NCBI GenBank assembly: GCA_026874595.1 | Contig: CM049314.1 | Coordinates: 2,753,318-2,817,317 of the forward strand | Origin: Sipunculus nudus | Taxonomy: Eukaryota; Annelida; Sipuncula; Golfingiida; Sipunculidae | Reading direction: 5' to 3' | DNA: 64,000 nt | Part shown: piece by piece, positions 37,413-50,600 of the stretch | Layout of the letters: every line of letters begins with the position of its first letter | Position numbering within the stretch: the first letter of the stretch is position 1 | Position numbers and translations under genes: made by a program | The notes under the pieces: generated by a model | The model's input: only the letters and a program-made list of their open reading frames with translations | Told to the model about the DNA's origin: nothing | Database searches by the model: none

Positions 37413-40400
37413 GTATGTAGGAGGGGGTTTTGATAACTGGTCACAGCCTCAGGGTTCTCCAGGTATGTAGTAGGTCAGTATGATTACTGTTCACAGCCTC
37501 AGGGCTCTCCAGGTATGTAGGAGGCCAGTATCAAAACTGTCTAGAGCCTCAGGGCTCTCCAAGTATAAAGTAGGCCAGTATGATTAATGTCCACAGCCTC
37601 AGGACTCTCCTGCCATGTAGTAGGCCAGTTTTATTTATGTTCACAGCCTCAGGACTCTCCAGGTATGTAGGAGGCCAGTATGATTAATGTTTACAGCCTC
37701 AGGACTCTCCAGGTATGTAGAAGGTCCATATGATTAATGTTCACAGTCTCGGGACTCTCCAGGTATGTCAGCCAGTATGATTAATGTCCACAGCCTCAGG
37801 AGTCTCCTGGCATGTAGGAGGCCAGTTTGATTAATGTTCACAGCCTCAGGACTCTCCAGGCATGTAGTAGGCCAGTATAATTAATGTTCACAACCTCAGG
37901 ACTTTCCATGTATGTAGGAGGGCAGTATGATTAATGTTCACAGCCTCACGACTCTCCATGTATGTAGGAGGCCAGTATGATTAATGTCCACAGCCTCAGG
38001 ACTCTCCAGGCGTGTAGTAGGTCAGTATGATTAATGTCCCGAGCCTCAGGACTTTCCAGGTAGGTAGGAGGCCAGTATCATAACTTTCCAGAGCCTCAGG
38101 ACTCTCCAGGTATGTAGGCAGCCAGTATGATTACTGTTCACAGCCCTAGGACTCTCAAGGTATGTAGTAGGCCAGTATGATTACTGTTCACAGCCTCAGG
38201 ACTCTCCTGGAGTGTAGTAGGCCAGTATAATTAATGTTCACAGCCTCAGGACTTTCCATGTATGTAGAAGGTCCATATGATTAATGTTCACAGCCTGCAG
38301 ACTCTCCAGGTATGTGGGAGGCCAGTATGATTAATGTCCACCGCCTCAGGACTCTCCTGGCATGAAGTAGGCCAGTTTGATTAATGTTCACAGCCTCAGG
38401 ACTCTCCAGGTATGTGGGAAGCCAGTATGATTAATGTCCACAGCCTCAGGATTCTCCTGGCATGTACTAGGCCAGTTTGATTAATGTTCACAGCCTCAGG
38501 ACTCTCCAGGTATGTAGTAGGCCAGTTTGATTAATGTCCACTGCCTCAGGACTCTCCAGGCATGTAGTAGGCCAGTTTGAATAATGTTCACAGCCTAAGG
38601 ACTCTCCAGGTATGTAGTAGGCCTGTTTGATTAATGTCCACAGCCTCAGGACTCTCCAGGCATGTAGTAGGCCAGTATGATTAATGTCCACAGCCTCAGG
38701 ACTCTCCAGGCATGTAAAAGGCCAGTATGATTAATGTTCACAGCCTCAGGACTCTCCAGGCATGTAGTAGGCCAGTATGATTAATGTCCACAGTCTCAGG
38801 ACTCTCCAGGCATGTAGTAGGCCAGTTTGATTAATGTTCACAGCCTCAGGAATCTCCAGGCCTGTAGTAGGTTAGTATGATTAATGTCCCCAGCCTCAGG
38901 ACTCTCCAGGTATGTAGAAGGCCAGTATGATTAATGTTCACAGCCTCAGGACTCTCCATGTATGTCAGCCAGTATGATTAATGTCCACAGCCTCAGGAGT
39001 CTCCTGGCATGTAGGAGGCCAGTTTGATTAATGTTCACAGTCTCAGGACTCTCCAGGCATGTAGTAGGCCAGTATGATTAATGTTTGCAGCCTCAGGACT
39101 CTCCAGGTATGTAGAAGGCCAGTATGATTACTTTTCACAGCCTCAGGACTCCCCAGGCATGTAGTAGGCCAGTATGATTACTGTTCACAGCCTCAGGACT
39201 GCCGAGGTTTGTAGTAGGCCAGAATGATTACTGTTCACAGCCTCAGGACTCTCCAGGTTTGTAGGAGGCCAGTATGATTACTGTTCACAGCCTCAGGACT
39301 GCCGAGGTTTGTAGTAGGTCAGAATGATTACTGTTCACAGCCTCAGGACTGCCGAAGTTTGTAGTAGGCCAGTATGATTACCGTTCACAGCCTCAGGACT
39401 TTCCATGTATGTAGAAGGTCCATATGATTAATGTTCACAGCCTGCAGACTCTCCAGGTATGTGGGAGGCCAGTATGATTAATGTCCACCGCCTCAGGACT
39501 CTCCTGGCATGAAGTAGGCCAGTTTGATTAATGTTCACAGCCTCAGGACTCTCCAGGTATGTAGGAGGCCAGTATGATTACTGTTCACAGCCTCAGGACT
39601 GCCGAGGTTTGTAGTAGGTCAGAATGATTACTGTTCACAGCCTCAGGACTGCCGAGGTTTGTAGTACGCCAGTATGATTACTGGTCAGAGCCTCAAGACT
39701 CCTGAGGCTTGTAGTAGACCATTTAAACAACAACCACATCCATTTACTGCAGTACACAGAGTAGTTCCTTGTTTACACTTCTCCTGATCACATGACACGA
39801 GTGACAATGGAATGATACGCTGCCTGACTCATGGTTTGTTCATTATGTGTTCACAGTACAGTAAGTCAGTGTTTAGATACACAGAGCTCAGACAACCAAC
39901 AGTTCCTCATTGGTGTACTAGCTGGTATAACTCTCAAGACACACTTTACAGAGTATTCACTAATTAGTGCCAGGCCATTCTATATTGACACAGAATAATT
40001 GTCTTTCACAGCTGAGCTGATGTCTCCTCAGGAATCATCGAGCTCTAGGTAACCAAATATGCTTCCACACAGTGATATCCAGTACCTCCATAGTTACTGC
40101 TTAAATCATGTCCTCAGTCTGTTCCTGGAAGCGCTCACAACAGGTTTAAATTTGCCTGATTACCAGTCCATTAGCAAAATGCAAAACTTGCTCTGAAGCC
40201 CATTACAGAAAAATCACTGTGGCCTTCCCCAGACACCAACAAGATATGCTTATTGACATCATCTCTCAGCTGTCTAAAAACTGATGCCTGCAGACCAGCC
40301 CAGGCTACGCTTTATACACAGCACTTTAACTATAAACCTACTACCTATATGGTAAGCGCTGTTTGTTATGACCTCGTATCCTGAATTGCTACACCAGAGG

Positions 40401-41592
40401 GGAGCACTGTATTTTTGTCCAATCAGATGAGACCTCGTGCTGGAAGACACAGCCAAGCGAGGAATACATGGAGCCAATGTTGTTCATTTTGTTTTGAGTG
40501 ACAGCTCATTGCTCCGGTAACTGTCTGAACAGGCCACAGGCTCAGAGAGAATGGCCAGAGACGTGGTTTGCTTAGGGCCTTGGGCACATAGGATGCCAGG
40601 CCGGTGAGCTGTAATTCAAACGAAACGTAACAACAAAGGCTGCGTGCACACTTGCTGGCTGGTTTCAGTTCTGCAGCCAACAGAAACATGGCTACACTAA
40701 CATAGTCATAATGACATAATCGAATCGGTCGATGATGCGAGAATACAGAGGGAGTAATTAAAATTCGACTGTAAACTGGCATCAAGGGGCGCTTGAAGCG
40801 CAGCTATGGGCAGAGCCAGGATGCCTGTCAAGTGTTTGTTTATTGGCATCTGGTTGGCTGCTTGTCACATCATACGCACATTTTTTCGGCGGACAAGGAA
40901 CCGCCATCTGGTGTCTAAATATATCGTAAATGGTCAAACTGGCAGCGTGAAATCAGTTGCTTCTTCGGAAGCACAAGATTTCCTCTGCCTCAGGAGCGTA
41001 TGCCTAGGCTGTACTGCAGATATCTTCAAGCTACACAAACTGGCTAGCTGATCGGGCATTTGTTACAATTATCTTCTTAATCACGACTTATACAGGCTTG
41101 CTGATGTCACAAGTCTTGACTGTCTTCTGGCCAATCACTAATTTTATGCTGACTGTCAGTTGTTACATGAATCTTAATATGGTAACACCTCCAGAGACAA
41201 AACCATGAGAAAACCAAACTAAAAAGGTGCCCATCCTTTTAGGTCTACTACAAACAATCATTACTATAGAAACTGCCAAACAGAGACGGTTCCCACAGAA
41301 ATATACTGTACTGAAATTTACATCAAACGAGCCAGGTGTGCTGTCTTACCAAAGTTCTCACGCTTATACCTAAACCTTATACTCCATATAAATGTACAGT
41401 AAATTATCAAAACAATCATATGGCTATACTCCCTACTAGAACATGCAATACAATAACTAAGTCACAGTCCTCTGGTGACAAATATTGGTACTGACTCTCT
41501 GTGACTCTTAGTCAATACACTTACAATTGCGACAATCATTTTCCAATTTCTGTTTCACAAGATAAAATGCAACCAACCTCCTTATGATATTT

Positions 41593-41623
<31 letters not shown>

Positions 41624-44600
41624 TAATATTAATAGAGAATTTCTGTGACCCCACTCAGTAAGAGAATTTCTGTGACTCCACTCAGTACATTTACAGTTGC
41701 TACAATTATATTTCCAGGTTTCCGATATACAAAAGGACAACCACAAACAAAGTCCTACAGTTGTGAGTCATCTCATCTGGAGCTCCATTGTTGTGCAGAT
41801 GGCTACATCAGCATTCAGTGGCAGCTGTTGAATCCTGCATCAGAAGAATGGGAAAATGTTCAGTATGGTATCTTGAAGAAACCAGAAAACAAAAACCAGA
41901 CACTGGTAATAAAAACATTTCTTGGGGAAACTGATGCTGGGAGTTACCGATGTGTTCTGCATGGGAAGGATGGAATACAGAGAAAAAACTATGTCAATGT
42001 TACCCTGCAAGGTTAGAATTAATGCACAGCAAAACTAAAATGTGTAGTCAGAGAAAACTAGAGAAAAAAAGCACTTTAGCTATTAAGATTGCAAAAGGCC
42101 ACTACTTGCAGAACACCCTTTTCTAAAGACGCTGCCTCATATCCTTGCTGAATGTATTTAAATTATTTTGGCAGACCCCCCACATGTTATAAACATGTGT
42201 ATATAAAAAAATGAACAGCCTGTATAGGGTGGATTTGCATTTTCTGACGTATTTTTGCAAAAGGTTTGAATGTTTATCTTTAGTTAATAGACCTCAGATA
42301 TCAGAATAGGCCCCTTTAAGAATTGTCAGGTAATTTATTCTTTGTGCGAATGTCTCGGATAGTTCACTTCAAAACATTTAGGCATGTACATTTGTGGCTA
42401 CACTAATATACATTGCACACTGCAAGTGGCCTTCTGTCTGTAGTTTGCCCACATCTGTTTTATCTACTATACTACCTTTAAAAGTTCATTTTATCTGTAT
42501 AATTGCTATTGGAGTAAATGATTGGGAGTCATCTGAAAATCTCTGCTGGGTTGAGGAGAGGGATCTGTAGCAAACTGAATATATATTATACAGATTCTGG
42601 CATGTCACCCAATCTTTTATTAAATGGCCTAGATATATTCAACATTAAAACCATAACTTCTTGCATTTGAGAAGGACACAAACTCCCCCCATCCCTAGAG
42701 CCTAGACTACTAAATTACATCTGACCCCACATCAGTTCACCTAGCATCAGTGGATGGAGCCATTAATTTGCAAAATATGTTTTCCATTTCAGACTGTACA
42801 GACTGGCAGAAGCCTCCTCTGCCAATGCAATCTGAAATGCAGGTCTTGCATGTTGCCCCTGGCAACCCTCTCAAAGTACCTTGCAGGGGTTTCTTTGGAA
42901 AGCCGTGCCATGACCCCTTTGCATGTAGCGATGCTTTTAAACAAGTGTATTGGACTAAAAACCCAACTGACGACACCTCACTCGCAGTTCATTACCCAAC
43001 AAACAGCAGCTATCCTGTTTATGAAGTGAAAGATAATTCAAGGTAAGAATTTTATAATGATAATAATAATATTACTAAAAACTTGTACATAATGTGAACT
43101 AAATCTTCATTAGTTTATAGAGAAATTATTTTTGTTATTGGAATGAATATTAATATCACAGAAAAAAAAGACCCCACTCAGTAGATGTGGGTTCAAGTCA
43201 GAAACTGTCAGTTTTCAATTGATTGTTCTACAGATGGAACGTATATGGCTAACCATTAACTGGTGAGGCATGCCTGTCGTTCATGCAATTTAAAGTGAGT
43301 TGGAGATGACAGATTGTATGACAAGCACACCTTGTGTCTCAGGGTAGAACTAGTGGCCTGTCACAGTGTCTGAATAAAGGCTGGTCTGTTTATGATGATA
43401 ATTTGGTTATGTGCATTATTCATTTAGACAGGAGATGTGAGCACTTGACTCGGTCAAAAGCTATGTCATTCTACCATATACAAGTAATGAAATATTTTAT
43501 TAAGTCATGAATAGAACACAACTAATACTGTTACAACAGATCAAATTAAACAGTAAGATGACCATGTCACATGTGTACAGCAATGAGTATTTACTCTCTT
43601 TGTCAGCAAAGGCAAGTTGAACATTTTTCCTGCATCTAGGCTGCAACATGTTTCCTTGTATCTAGGATTTCTTCTTCATTACCATACAAAATATTAATAA
43701 TTAATGACCTCAGATGTGAGTACAAAGAATGAGAAAACCTGCAGGTCTCAAAGGTATGGTGTTTAAAAAGGATTCTTGTTATAATTTGAAAGTTTAAAGT
43801 GAACCAACAAAGTGGTAAAATAGAGACTGAAAGACCTGATCAGTAGAGTTGAACCTCATTTGAAAAATGATATGGGACAATGGAGAGGATTCCAATGGTT
43901 TTGATAAAAAAAGTTGAGAAAACCTAGAAGATGATCATGTACATATACAGTAAATGCCTCAGCCAGGAGGCAATTCATTCATCCTCCTTGTTGAGTGTGT
44001 GTGTGTGAGTTTATGTGATTGTTCACAACATAACTCTGGCAATCATTCAGGGAATCTCAAGACATTTTCCTGGGAATTTTGGGATTGGTCCAGCGAAGAA
44101 GCAATTGGATTTTAGTGTGGATCCTGCATGTGGTCTGGAGTCAGGAACATCATCAATGAATATTCACAAATGTTCAGTCACATTGGGAATATGGGCTGAA
44201 TAAGTAAAAGCCCACATGGCAGAGGCTTTTATTCCTTTGGATGCAGATTTGTAGTGAACACATGGCATGGTTGGTGGGCAAAGGGTAGAAGAAAGCAAAA
44301 CATGACCTTGTTACAGACATTTAGAAATGTTCTTGGCAAATATTATTTGAAAGTTTATGTAGGCTGAAGACAATCTAGCAATGAGGATGTGAAAGACAGT
44401 ATCAGCTTGCACAAATTATGCTATTGTCAGGCTAAGGAAGTCAAGGTTCCCACACCTTTATACAGTTGAGAATTTGGAGAATGAAAATGTCAGTACTGAA
44501 GAAGTCATGCTTTTTTAAATGGCAAAAATTCATGAAAATAATTAAACAAAAGGCAGTAACTTTTTTAATATAATATAATATATTATCTGTGATATACTGA

Positions 44601-47600
44601 ACCAAGTACTCTTTTCTTAATCATTCTTCATGGACAAATTATTATTTATGATCTTCATTGTCTGCTTTACATGTAACCATTATATACCAGTCAAGAACAA
44701 GTGGTGAAAAATAATCTGCTGAAAGTGTAGGAACCGTGAAATGATATGACACAAAATGTTGAAACTGCCCCTTTGTATTACATATGAATTTCCAAAAGGA
44801 TTTTTTTAACATTTTCTTAAGACATTAAACAATGACAGGATTTAATATTCAAGTTTTTTATATTAAATTTAATTGTAAAAAGTGAGGTAAATATTGTAAA
44901 TATTTATACTTTTACACCAAAACAAAACTGAGTGCCATGGGCCCTTGGGTCACTTTTAATCAACCAACAATATTTGTTTTCCTCTTGCAGAGAGGATGAA
45001 GGTAAACTGGAATCGATTCTTGTGTTTCAAAACGTGTCTAAAGCAGATTACGGGGACTACTCCTGTTGGCTCTCCAACGGTTATGGCGATGGTGTCAAGT
45101 CAACGCTGATCCTGCAAGATCTTCGTAAGTCCTGTATTTATAGAATCTTAAACCAAAAACCAAACATCTGTTGCTGGTGTGGACAAAACCGGAATGACTT
45201 TATATGTCATCCATCTCTCATGGTTTGACTTAACAAAAAGTAAATCCTTGCAAATACCCTTAATTTGGAGAATGCAAATGTTTGTATTTATTTACACAAG
45301 TTTGTCATCTAGTTAAGGTGTAATATATTGGAGATACATGTCAAACATTATGGCTCATGTATGCAGTGTTATAGCAACAACCTTAACTGATATATAATTA
45401 ATAAATTATGTGAAAAATAACAAAGCATATGTTTCAGTGGTAATAAATAATAGATTAATTTGTTTTGGTTTTCTCCGCTCTACACCAGAACATAACATTT
45501 GTGAGGATCACAGCACATGTTCTCTACTCAAGGATTCTTCCCAACTTGCCAAGACTCTGTATCCATTTTATATTTACAGCATCTGATGTGCATATCATGC
45601 TGTCAAATCAAATGTATATTCATTTATTATCAGAAAGGTTATGAATAGGGTTTTTTACATGCCCCAAGTAGAAACTTGCTATCTTGCATAGAGAACAACA
45701 GAAAAGAGTAAATGAAGAACTGAAGAAAATACATATTACAATTAACATTGAAGATTTTTTACCTAACATAACTCTCCTTATCAGTCAAAAAAGCTAATCA
45801 TTCCAAACAACAGAAAACTACCCCTGCCATTGCCCTGAATGTGAAACAATCCTCAGCAAGACTTTTATCAGTTAATGTGTTAATTGTTTATTATTCCCTT
45901 GCAACACATTGCAAAGGGATATAGTAACACCTCAATTCATTTGTCCGTGCATCTGCCTGTATGTCCATCCCTCCATCTAGAATTGGCTTGTGGATTGAAT
46001 TAAAGCCAAAGTGTTTGACCAAAACCTTCATCTTCCACATATGGCTCACCCATCTATAGATAAAGAACCCTATTGATTTAAAAGTCACTGGGTCAAAGGT
46101 TCCCCACAGGGCCAACTTCCTGAAAAAGCTTGTGGACTAATTTAAGCCAAACTGTTCGAACAACAACTTGTTATACAGCTGACCCATCCATGGAACCCTA
46201 TTTAGTTTGAGGTCACAGCAGCAAAGGTCAAGGCCAGAGAGCTGCCCTCCTCATTTTCACCCTGTTTTACACCTATTTTAATCATACCCCGTGCAAGCAG
46301 ATGCTTTTCTTTGAGGGGTCCTTGTTTATTTACTAATATGGAAATGAGATTCATAATAGTTGTGTATATAAATTAAAGGTTTATGTTCTGTATTAATAAC
46401 TATATAAAATATATCAATGGGGCATATATAACACTGCTAATTAAGGCTGTCCTATATACATGTATTTGTACAGGATGTTTTATATTTTTACTTTATCATG
46501 CATATTTTTTTTAACAATATATCCAATTAGAAATTATTTTTAAAATGTGACGTTATTTGACAGTTAACCTGAGTCTTGTTACATATTAATTATCCAAACA
46601 GGGTTCAATTGTGAATTCAGTTTATTAGTGCACTTGCATTTGATCAGTTTAACCACATATACATATGATTATGCATGTTTGCATTTGTGTTTGAATGGTT
46701 TATATCATTTGCATATGCATTTGAATGTACTGAGTTGCATTTTACCCAACCCTGTTCCGAAGACTCTGTATCAGTTTTTAGCTCAGCTGACTTTCAGTCA
46801 TGCTTGGCTATAGCGATGGGTCTTTGTCCGGTGTCCTTCCGTCTGTCCGTCCGGCCGTCCGGCCGTTAGCAGGGCACAAATCGTAACCATAGGGGCTAGG
46901 GCCATGAACCCTATGCAGTCTTAGAGGTTCTAAAGAGATCTCCTTGCAAACCAGAAATTAGGTCACTGCGACCTATATTCTCGAAGTTATGGGGTGTGTT
47001 TGCACCCCCCAGAAATGATTCTTTTAGCCAAAATTTTCATCCCAAACCTTCCATCTTTCACATACAGCTCACCTACCAACAGGGGAAGAACCATAAATAT
47101 TTTGAGGTCACAAGGTCAAAGGTCAAGGTCACAGAACCAACTTCTTTTAAAAGCCTGTGGATGCATTTTAAGCCAAACCTTTCATCCCAATTCTTTGATA
47201 TTTCACATATAGCTCACCTACTAAGTGGGAGAAGAATCCTATAGATGTTGAGGTCACAAGGTCAAAGGTCAGGGTCACAGGATCCACTTCTTTGAAAAGG
47301 TTGTGGACACATTTCAAGCTAGACCTTTCATTCCAAACCTTTCAGCACTGATATCGCTTCTCTGCCAACAGGGGAAAAGACCTGTTGATTTTGAGGTCAA
47401 AGGTCAAGTTCACAGCACTCTTCTTGCGTGGAGTCATTTTCAGCAAATTTTTCAATCTATACTTTACATCTGTCATATATGGCTTACCTACCAATAGGAG
47501 AAGAAGCCTATTGATGTTGAGTTCAAAAGGTCAAAGGTCAAGGTCACAATATTGTTCTAAATGCTTGTGAACATATTTCAAGTGAAACTGTTCAACCCAA

Positions 47601-50600
47601 ACCTTCAGTCTTTCATGCACATATGCCACATCTATGCATCACTGAATTTGATTCAAACTTCATATTTATGGGTCTTTTTGCATGAAGAAATAACTAATTG
47701 ATTTTGAGGTCAGCTGGTCAGGAGGTTAAAGGTTGCAGGTCTAAGTTATTCACTCATTGGTTGCCAAGTAATTACACCCGGCCAGATGTAAGTGGTTAGT
47801 TGTTACCCATCATTTAGAAAGGATTCAGTTGATATGTGGGCAAAAGGCCAAGGTCATAGGTCAGGGATGTTCACAATAAGTTATTTTGTAGACCATCTCT
47901 ATTTTTCTTGTTTTCTTGTATGTATAACCATATGGCACTCACAGCTGGTATATCTCACTATGTGCCCATAATTGTCAGTGACACTTGTGATATATGACTC
48001 CCTTTTGTATCAGCTCATGGAGTGATAAGGATATATCATTAGTGCATAACAAAAACACTGTTGCCGGAATGCTTTGGCCAGGCATTAAGACTATGAGAGT
48101 TAAGTGTTAAGTTTAGCTACTGATTTATAAAATGATGGGAACATTTTGCAGTTTATATCATGGAATCATAGCAATAAACTTAGTTTTCTAGATATCTGAA
48201 TATTATTATACAAATCATCAGATATACCAGCAAGTATTTGTTCTGATTATATGTGGGTCTGTACCTGGATTTAGGATGGCTTTATTTGATTACAAGACTC
48301 TTTGTGATGCTTTCTGCATTTCTTTTCTTTTAGGTTTTGCAGTTAACCTACCCTGCTGACCCCATTGAGTAGCAAGCTGATAATTAAAACAAATTGGACT
48401 TGCACTTTTTACATTTGCATGTTCATAAATCTGATATGAGAGCTCTCCAACCTGATCATGCCTTTTGAATTGTTTTGGACATTCATAACTGTTACATTCT
48501 TTGATGCAATTGCTACAAGTTAAGTGTCTTATTGGAGGATGTGTGACTTGTCAGAAAACCATTATGTCAGCCAGGTAGCCATTTTAGAAATCCTTTTGCC
48601 AGGACAGTTTTTGTGATTTTTTTATGATGTTTGGTCCCTTTTAGAGGATGTTTGTTGTTCAATTTCCGACCTGTCAGAAATCCAATATGGCCACCAGGAC
48701 GCCATCTTTAAATTCCTTTAGAACATATTATCTCAAGAACTATTAAAGTGGATGTATATTAATGTAATCTTGCATTGGGTCAAAGATTTCTTAATAAATA
48801 TGACCATCATTTATGAAAGCTCAGTACAGTTGGCTTGTATTGAATAAAAATTAATATGGAAGCACCCGTTTCACAATAATTCTTGCATGGATTTCCTTGA
48901 TCTTTTGCTATATTTTGATCTTATATGTGGCCTGTGTGGTATTCCTTTTGAGACTGACAGGTATCGAGCAAGCTGTGGGATTAGTTCCTGATAGCTCAAC
49001 AACCATACATTTTGCCTCAGACCATCATTCACTATGTTTTAACCAGACATATATGATAAGAATTTATGGCAATGTAGATGTTTAAACAAAATTGGCATAT
49101 AGGTTCTGCAACAATTTTACTAGAAGTTGTGAATTGCAGCCCATGATGTTGCAGGTCATGCTTGGCAGCTGAGCGTCTTGACCCATGGGTCACTTGTTTA
49201 TTAACAGAATTAATCTTACATGCATATAAATATCATACTGTCAGATCAAAATATTTATTTTTTGTTGTTTTTGCAGCAAAAGGGGAAGCTGTAATGGTGG
49301 AGAAGACCAGCTATAAACTCCTGGGCTGGATAATAGGGAGCATCGCTCTGGCAATGGGAGTTTCTATCATTATTTATGTCAACTTCCGTTATGAGATTAA
49401 AGTCTTCATTAGAGACAGATTCACCAAACCTCCAAGTGATGGTGAGTAGCAACTCTGAGGAATGAGAATGTGTGGATGGATTCACTAAATGAGTAGCTGA
49501 TCTCAGTAATGTTATTGAGTGGACCAGGTGATGGTGGGTACCTACTCTCATTAATATTAATAAGTGGACCATTTGATTGTGAGAGGCAATTCTCAGTAAA
49601 ATTAATAAGTGGACTAAGTGATAATGAGTGGCTTCTCTCAGTAATATTATTAGGTTGACAATGTGATGGTGAAAAGTTGTTCCTAGTAATGTTTATGGAT
49701 CGACCAAGTGATGGTGAGTAGCTATTCTCTTTAATGATGTGGAGTGGCCTGGTTCTCCATATCTTCAAGTGATGGTGAGTATCTACATCCAGAAATGTTA
49801 TTAAGTGGACTAGGTAATGGTGAGTAGCTACTCTCAGTAATGATGTTAAGTGGACTAGTTCACCTTATCTTCAACAAATGGTGAGTAGCTGCTCTCAGTA
49901 ATGATATTGAGTGGACCGGTTCACCTTATCTTCAAGTGATGGTGAGTAGCTGCTCTCAGTAATGATATTGGGTGGACTGGTTCACCTTATCTTCAAGTGA
50001 TGGTGAGTAGCTGCTCTCAGTAATGATATTGGGTGGACTGGTTCACCTTATCTTCAAGTGATGGTGAGTAGCTGCTCTCAGTAATGATATTGAGTGGACT
50101 GGTTCACCTTATCTTCAAGTGATGGTGAGTAGCTGCTCTCAGTAATGATATTGGGTGGACTGGTTCACCTTATCTTCAACAGATGGTGAGTAGCTGCTCT
50201 CAGTAATGATATTGAGTGGACTGGTTCACCTTATCTTCAAGTGATGGTGAGTAGCTGCTCTCAGTAATGATATTGGGTGGACTGGTTCACCTTATCTTCA
50301 AGTGATGGTGAGTAGCTGCTCTCAGTAATGATATTGGGTGGACTGGTTCACCTTATCTTCAAGTGATGGTGAGTAGCTGCTCTCAGTAATGATATTGGGT
50401 GGACTGGTTCACCTTATCTTCAAGTGATGGTGAGTAGCTGCTCTCAGTAATGATATTGGGTGGACTGGTTCACCTTATCTTCAAGTGATGGTGAGTAGCT
50501 GCTCTCAGTAATGATATTGGGTGGACTGGTTCACCTTATCTTCAAGTGATGGTGAGTAGCTGCTCTCAGTAATGATATTGAGTGGACTGGTTCACCTTAT

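Noticed and set aside
38488-38691. Minus-strand open frame with a periodic peptide
   Set aside because: Shadow of the 50-bp array in receptor intron 1.
40423-41051. Two open frames (minus 120 codons, plus 81 codons) in receptor intron 1
   Set aside because: No recognised domain, no convincing splice sites, and they are inside an intron of a well-supported gene. The minus-strand frame was considered as a nested gene but nothing supports it.
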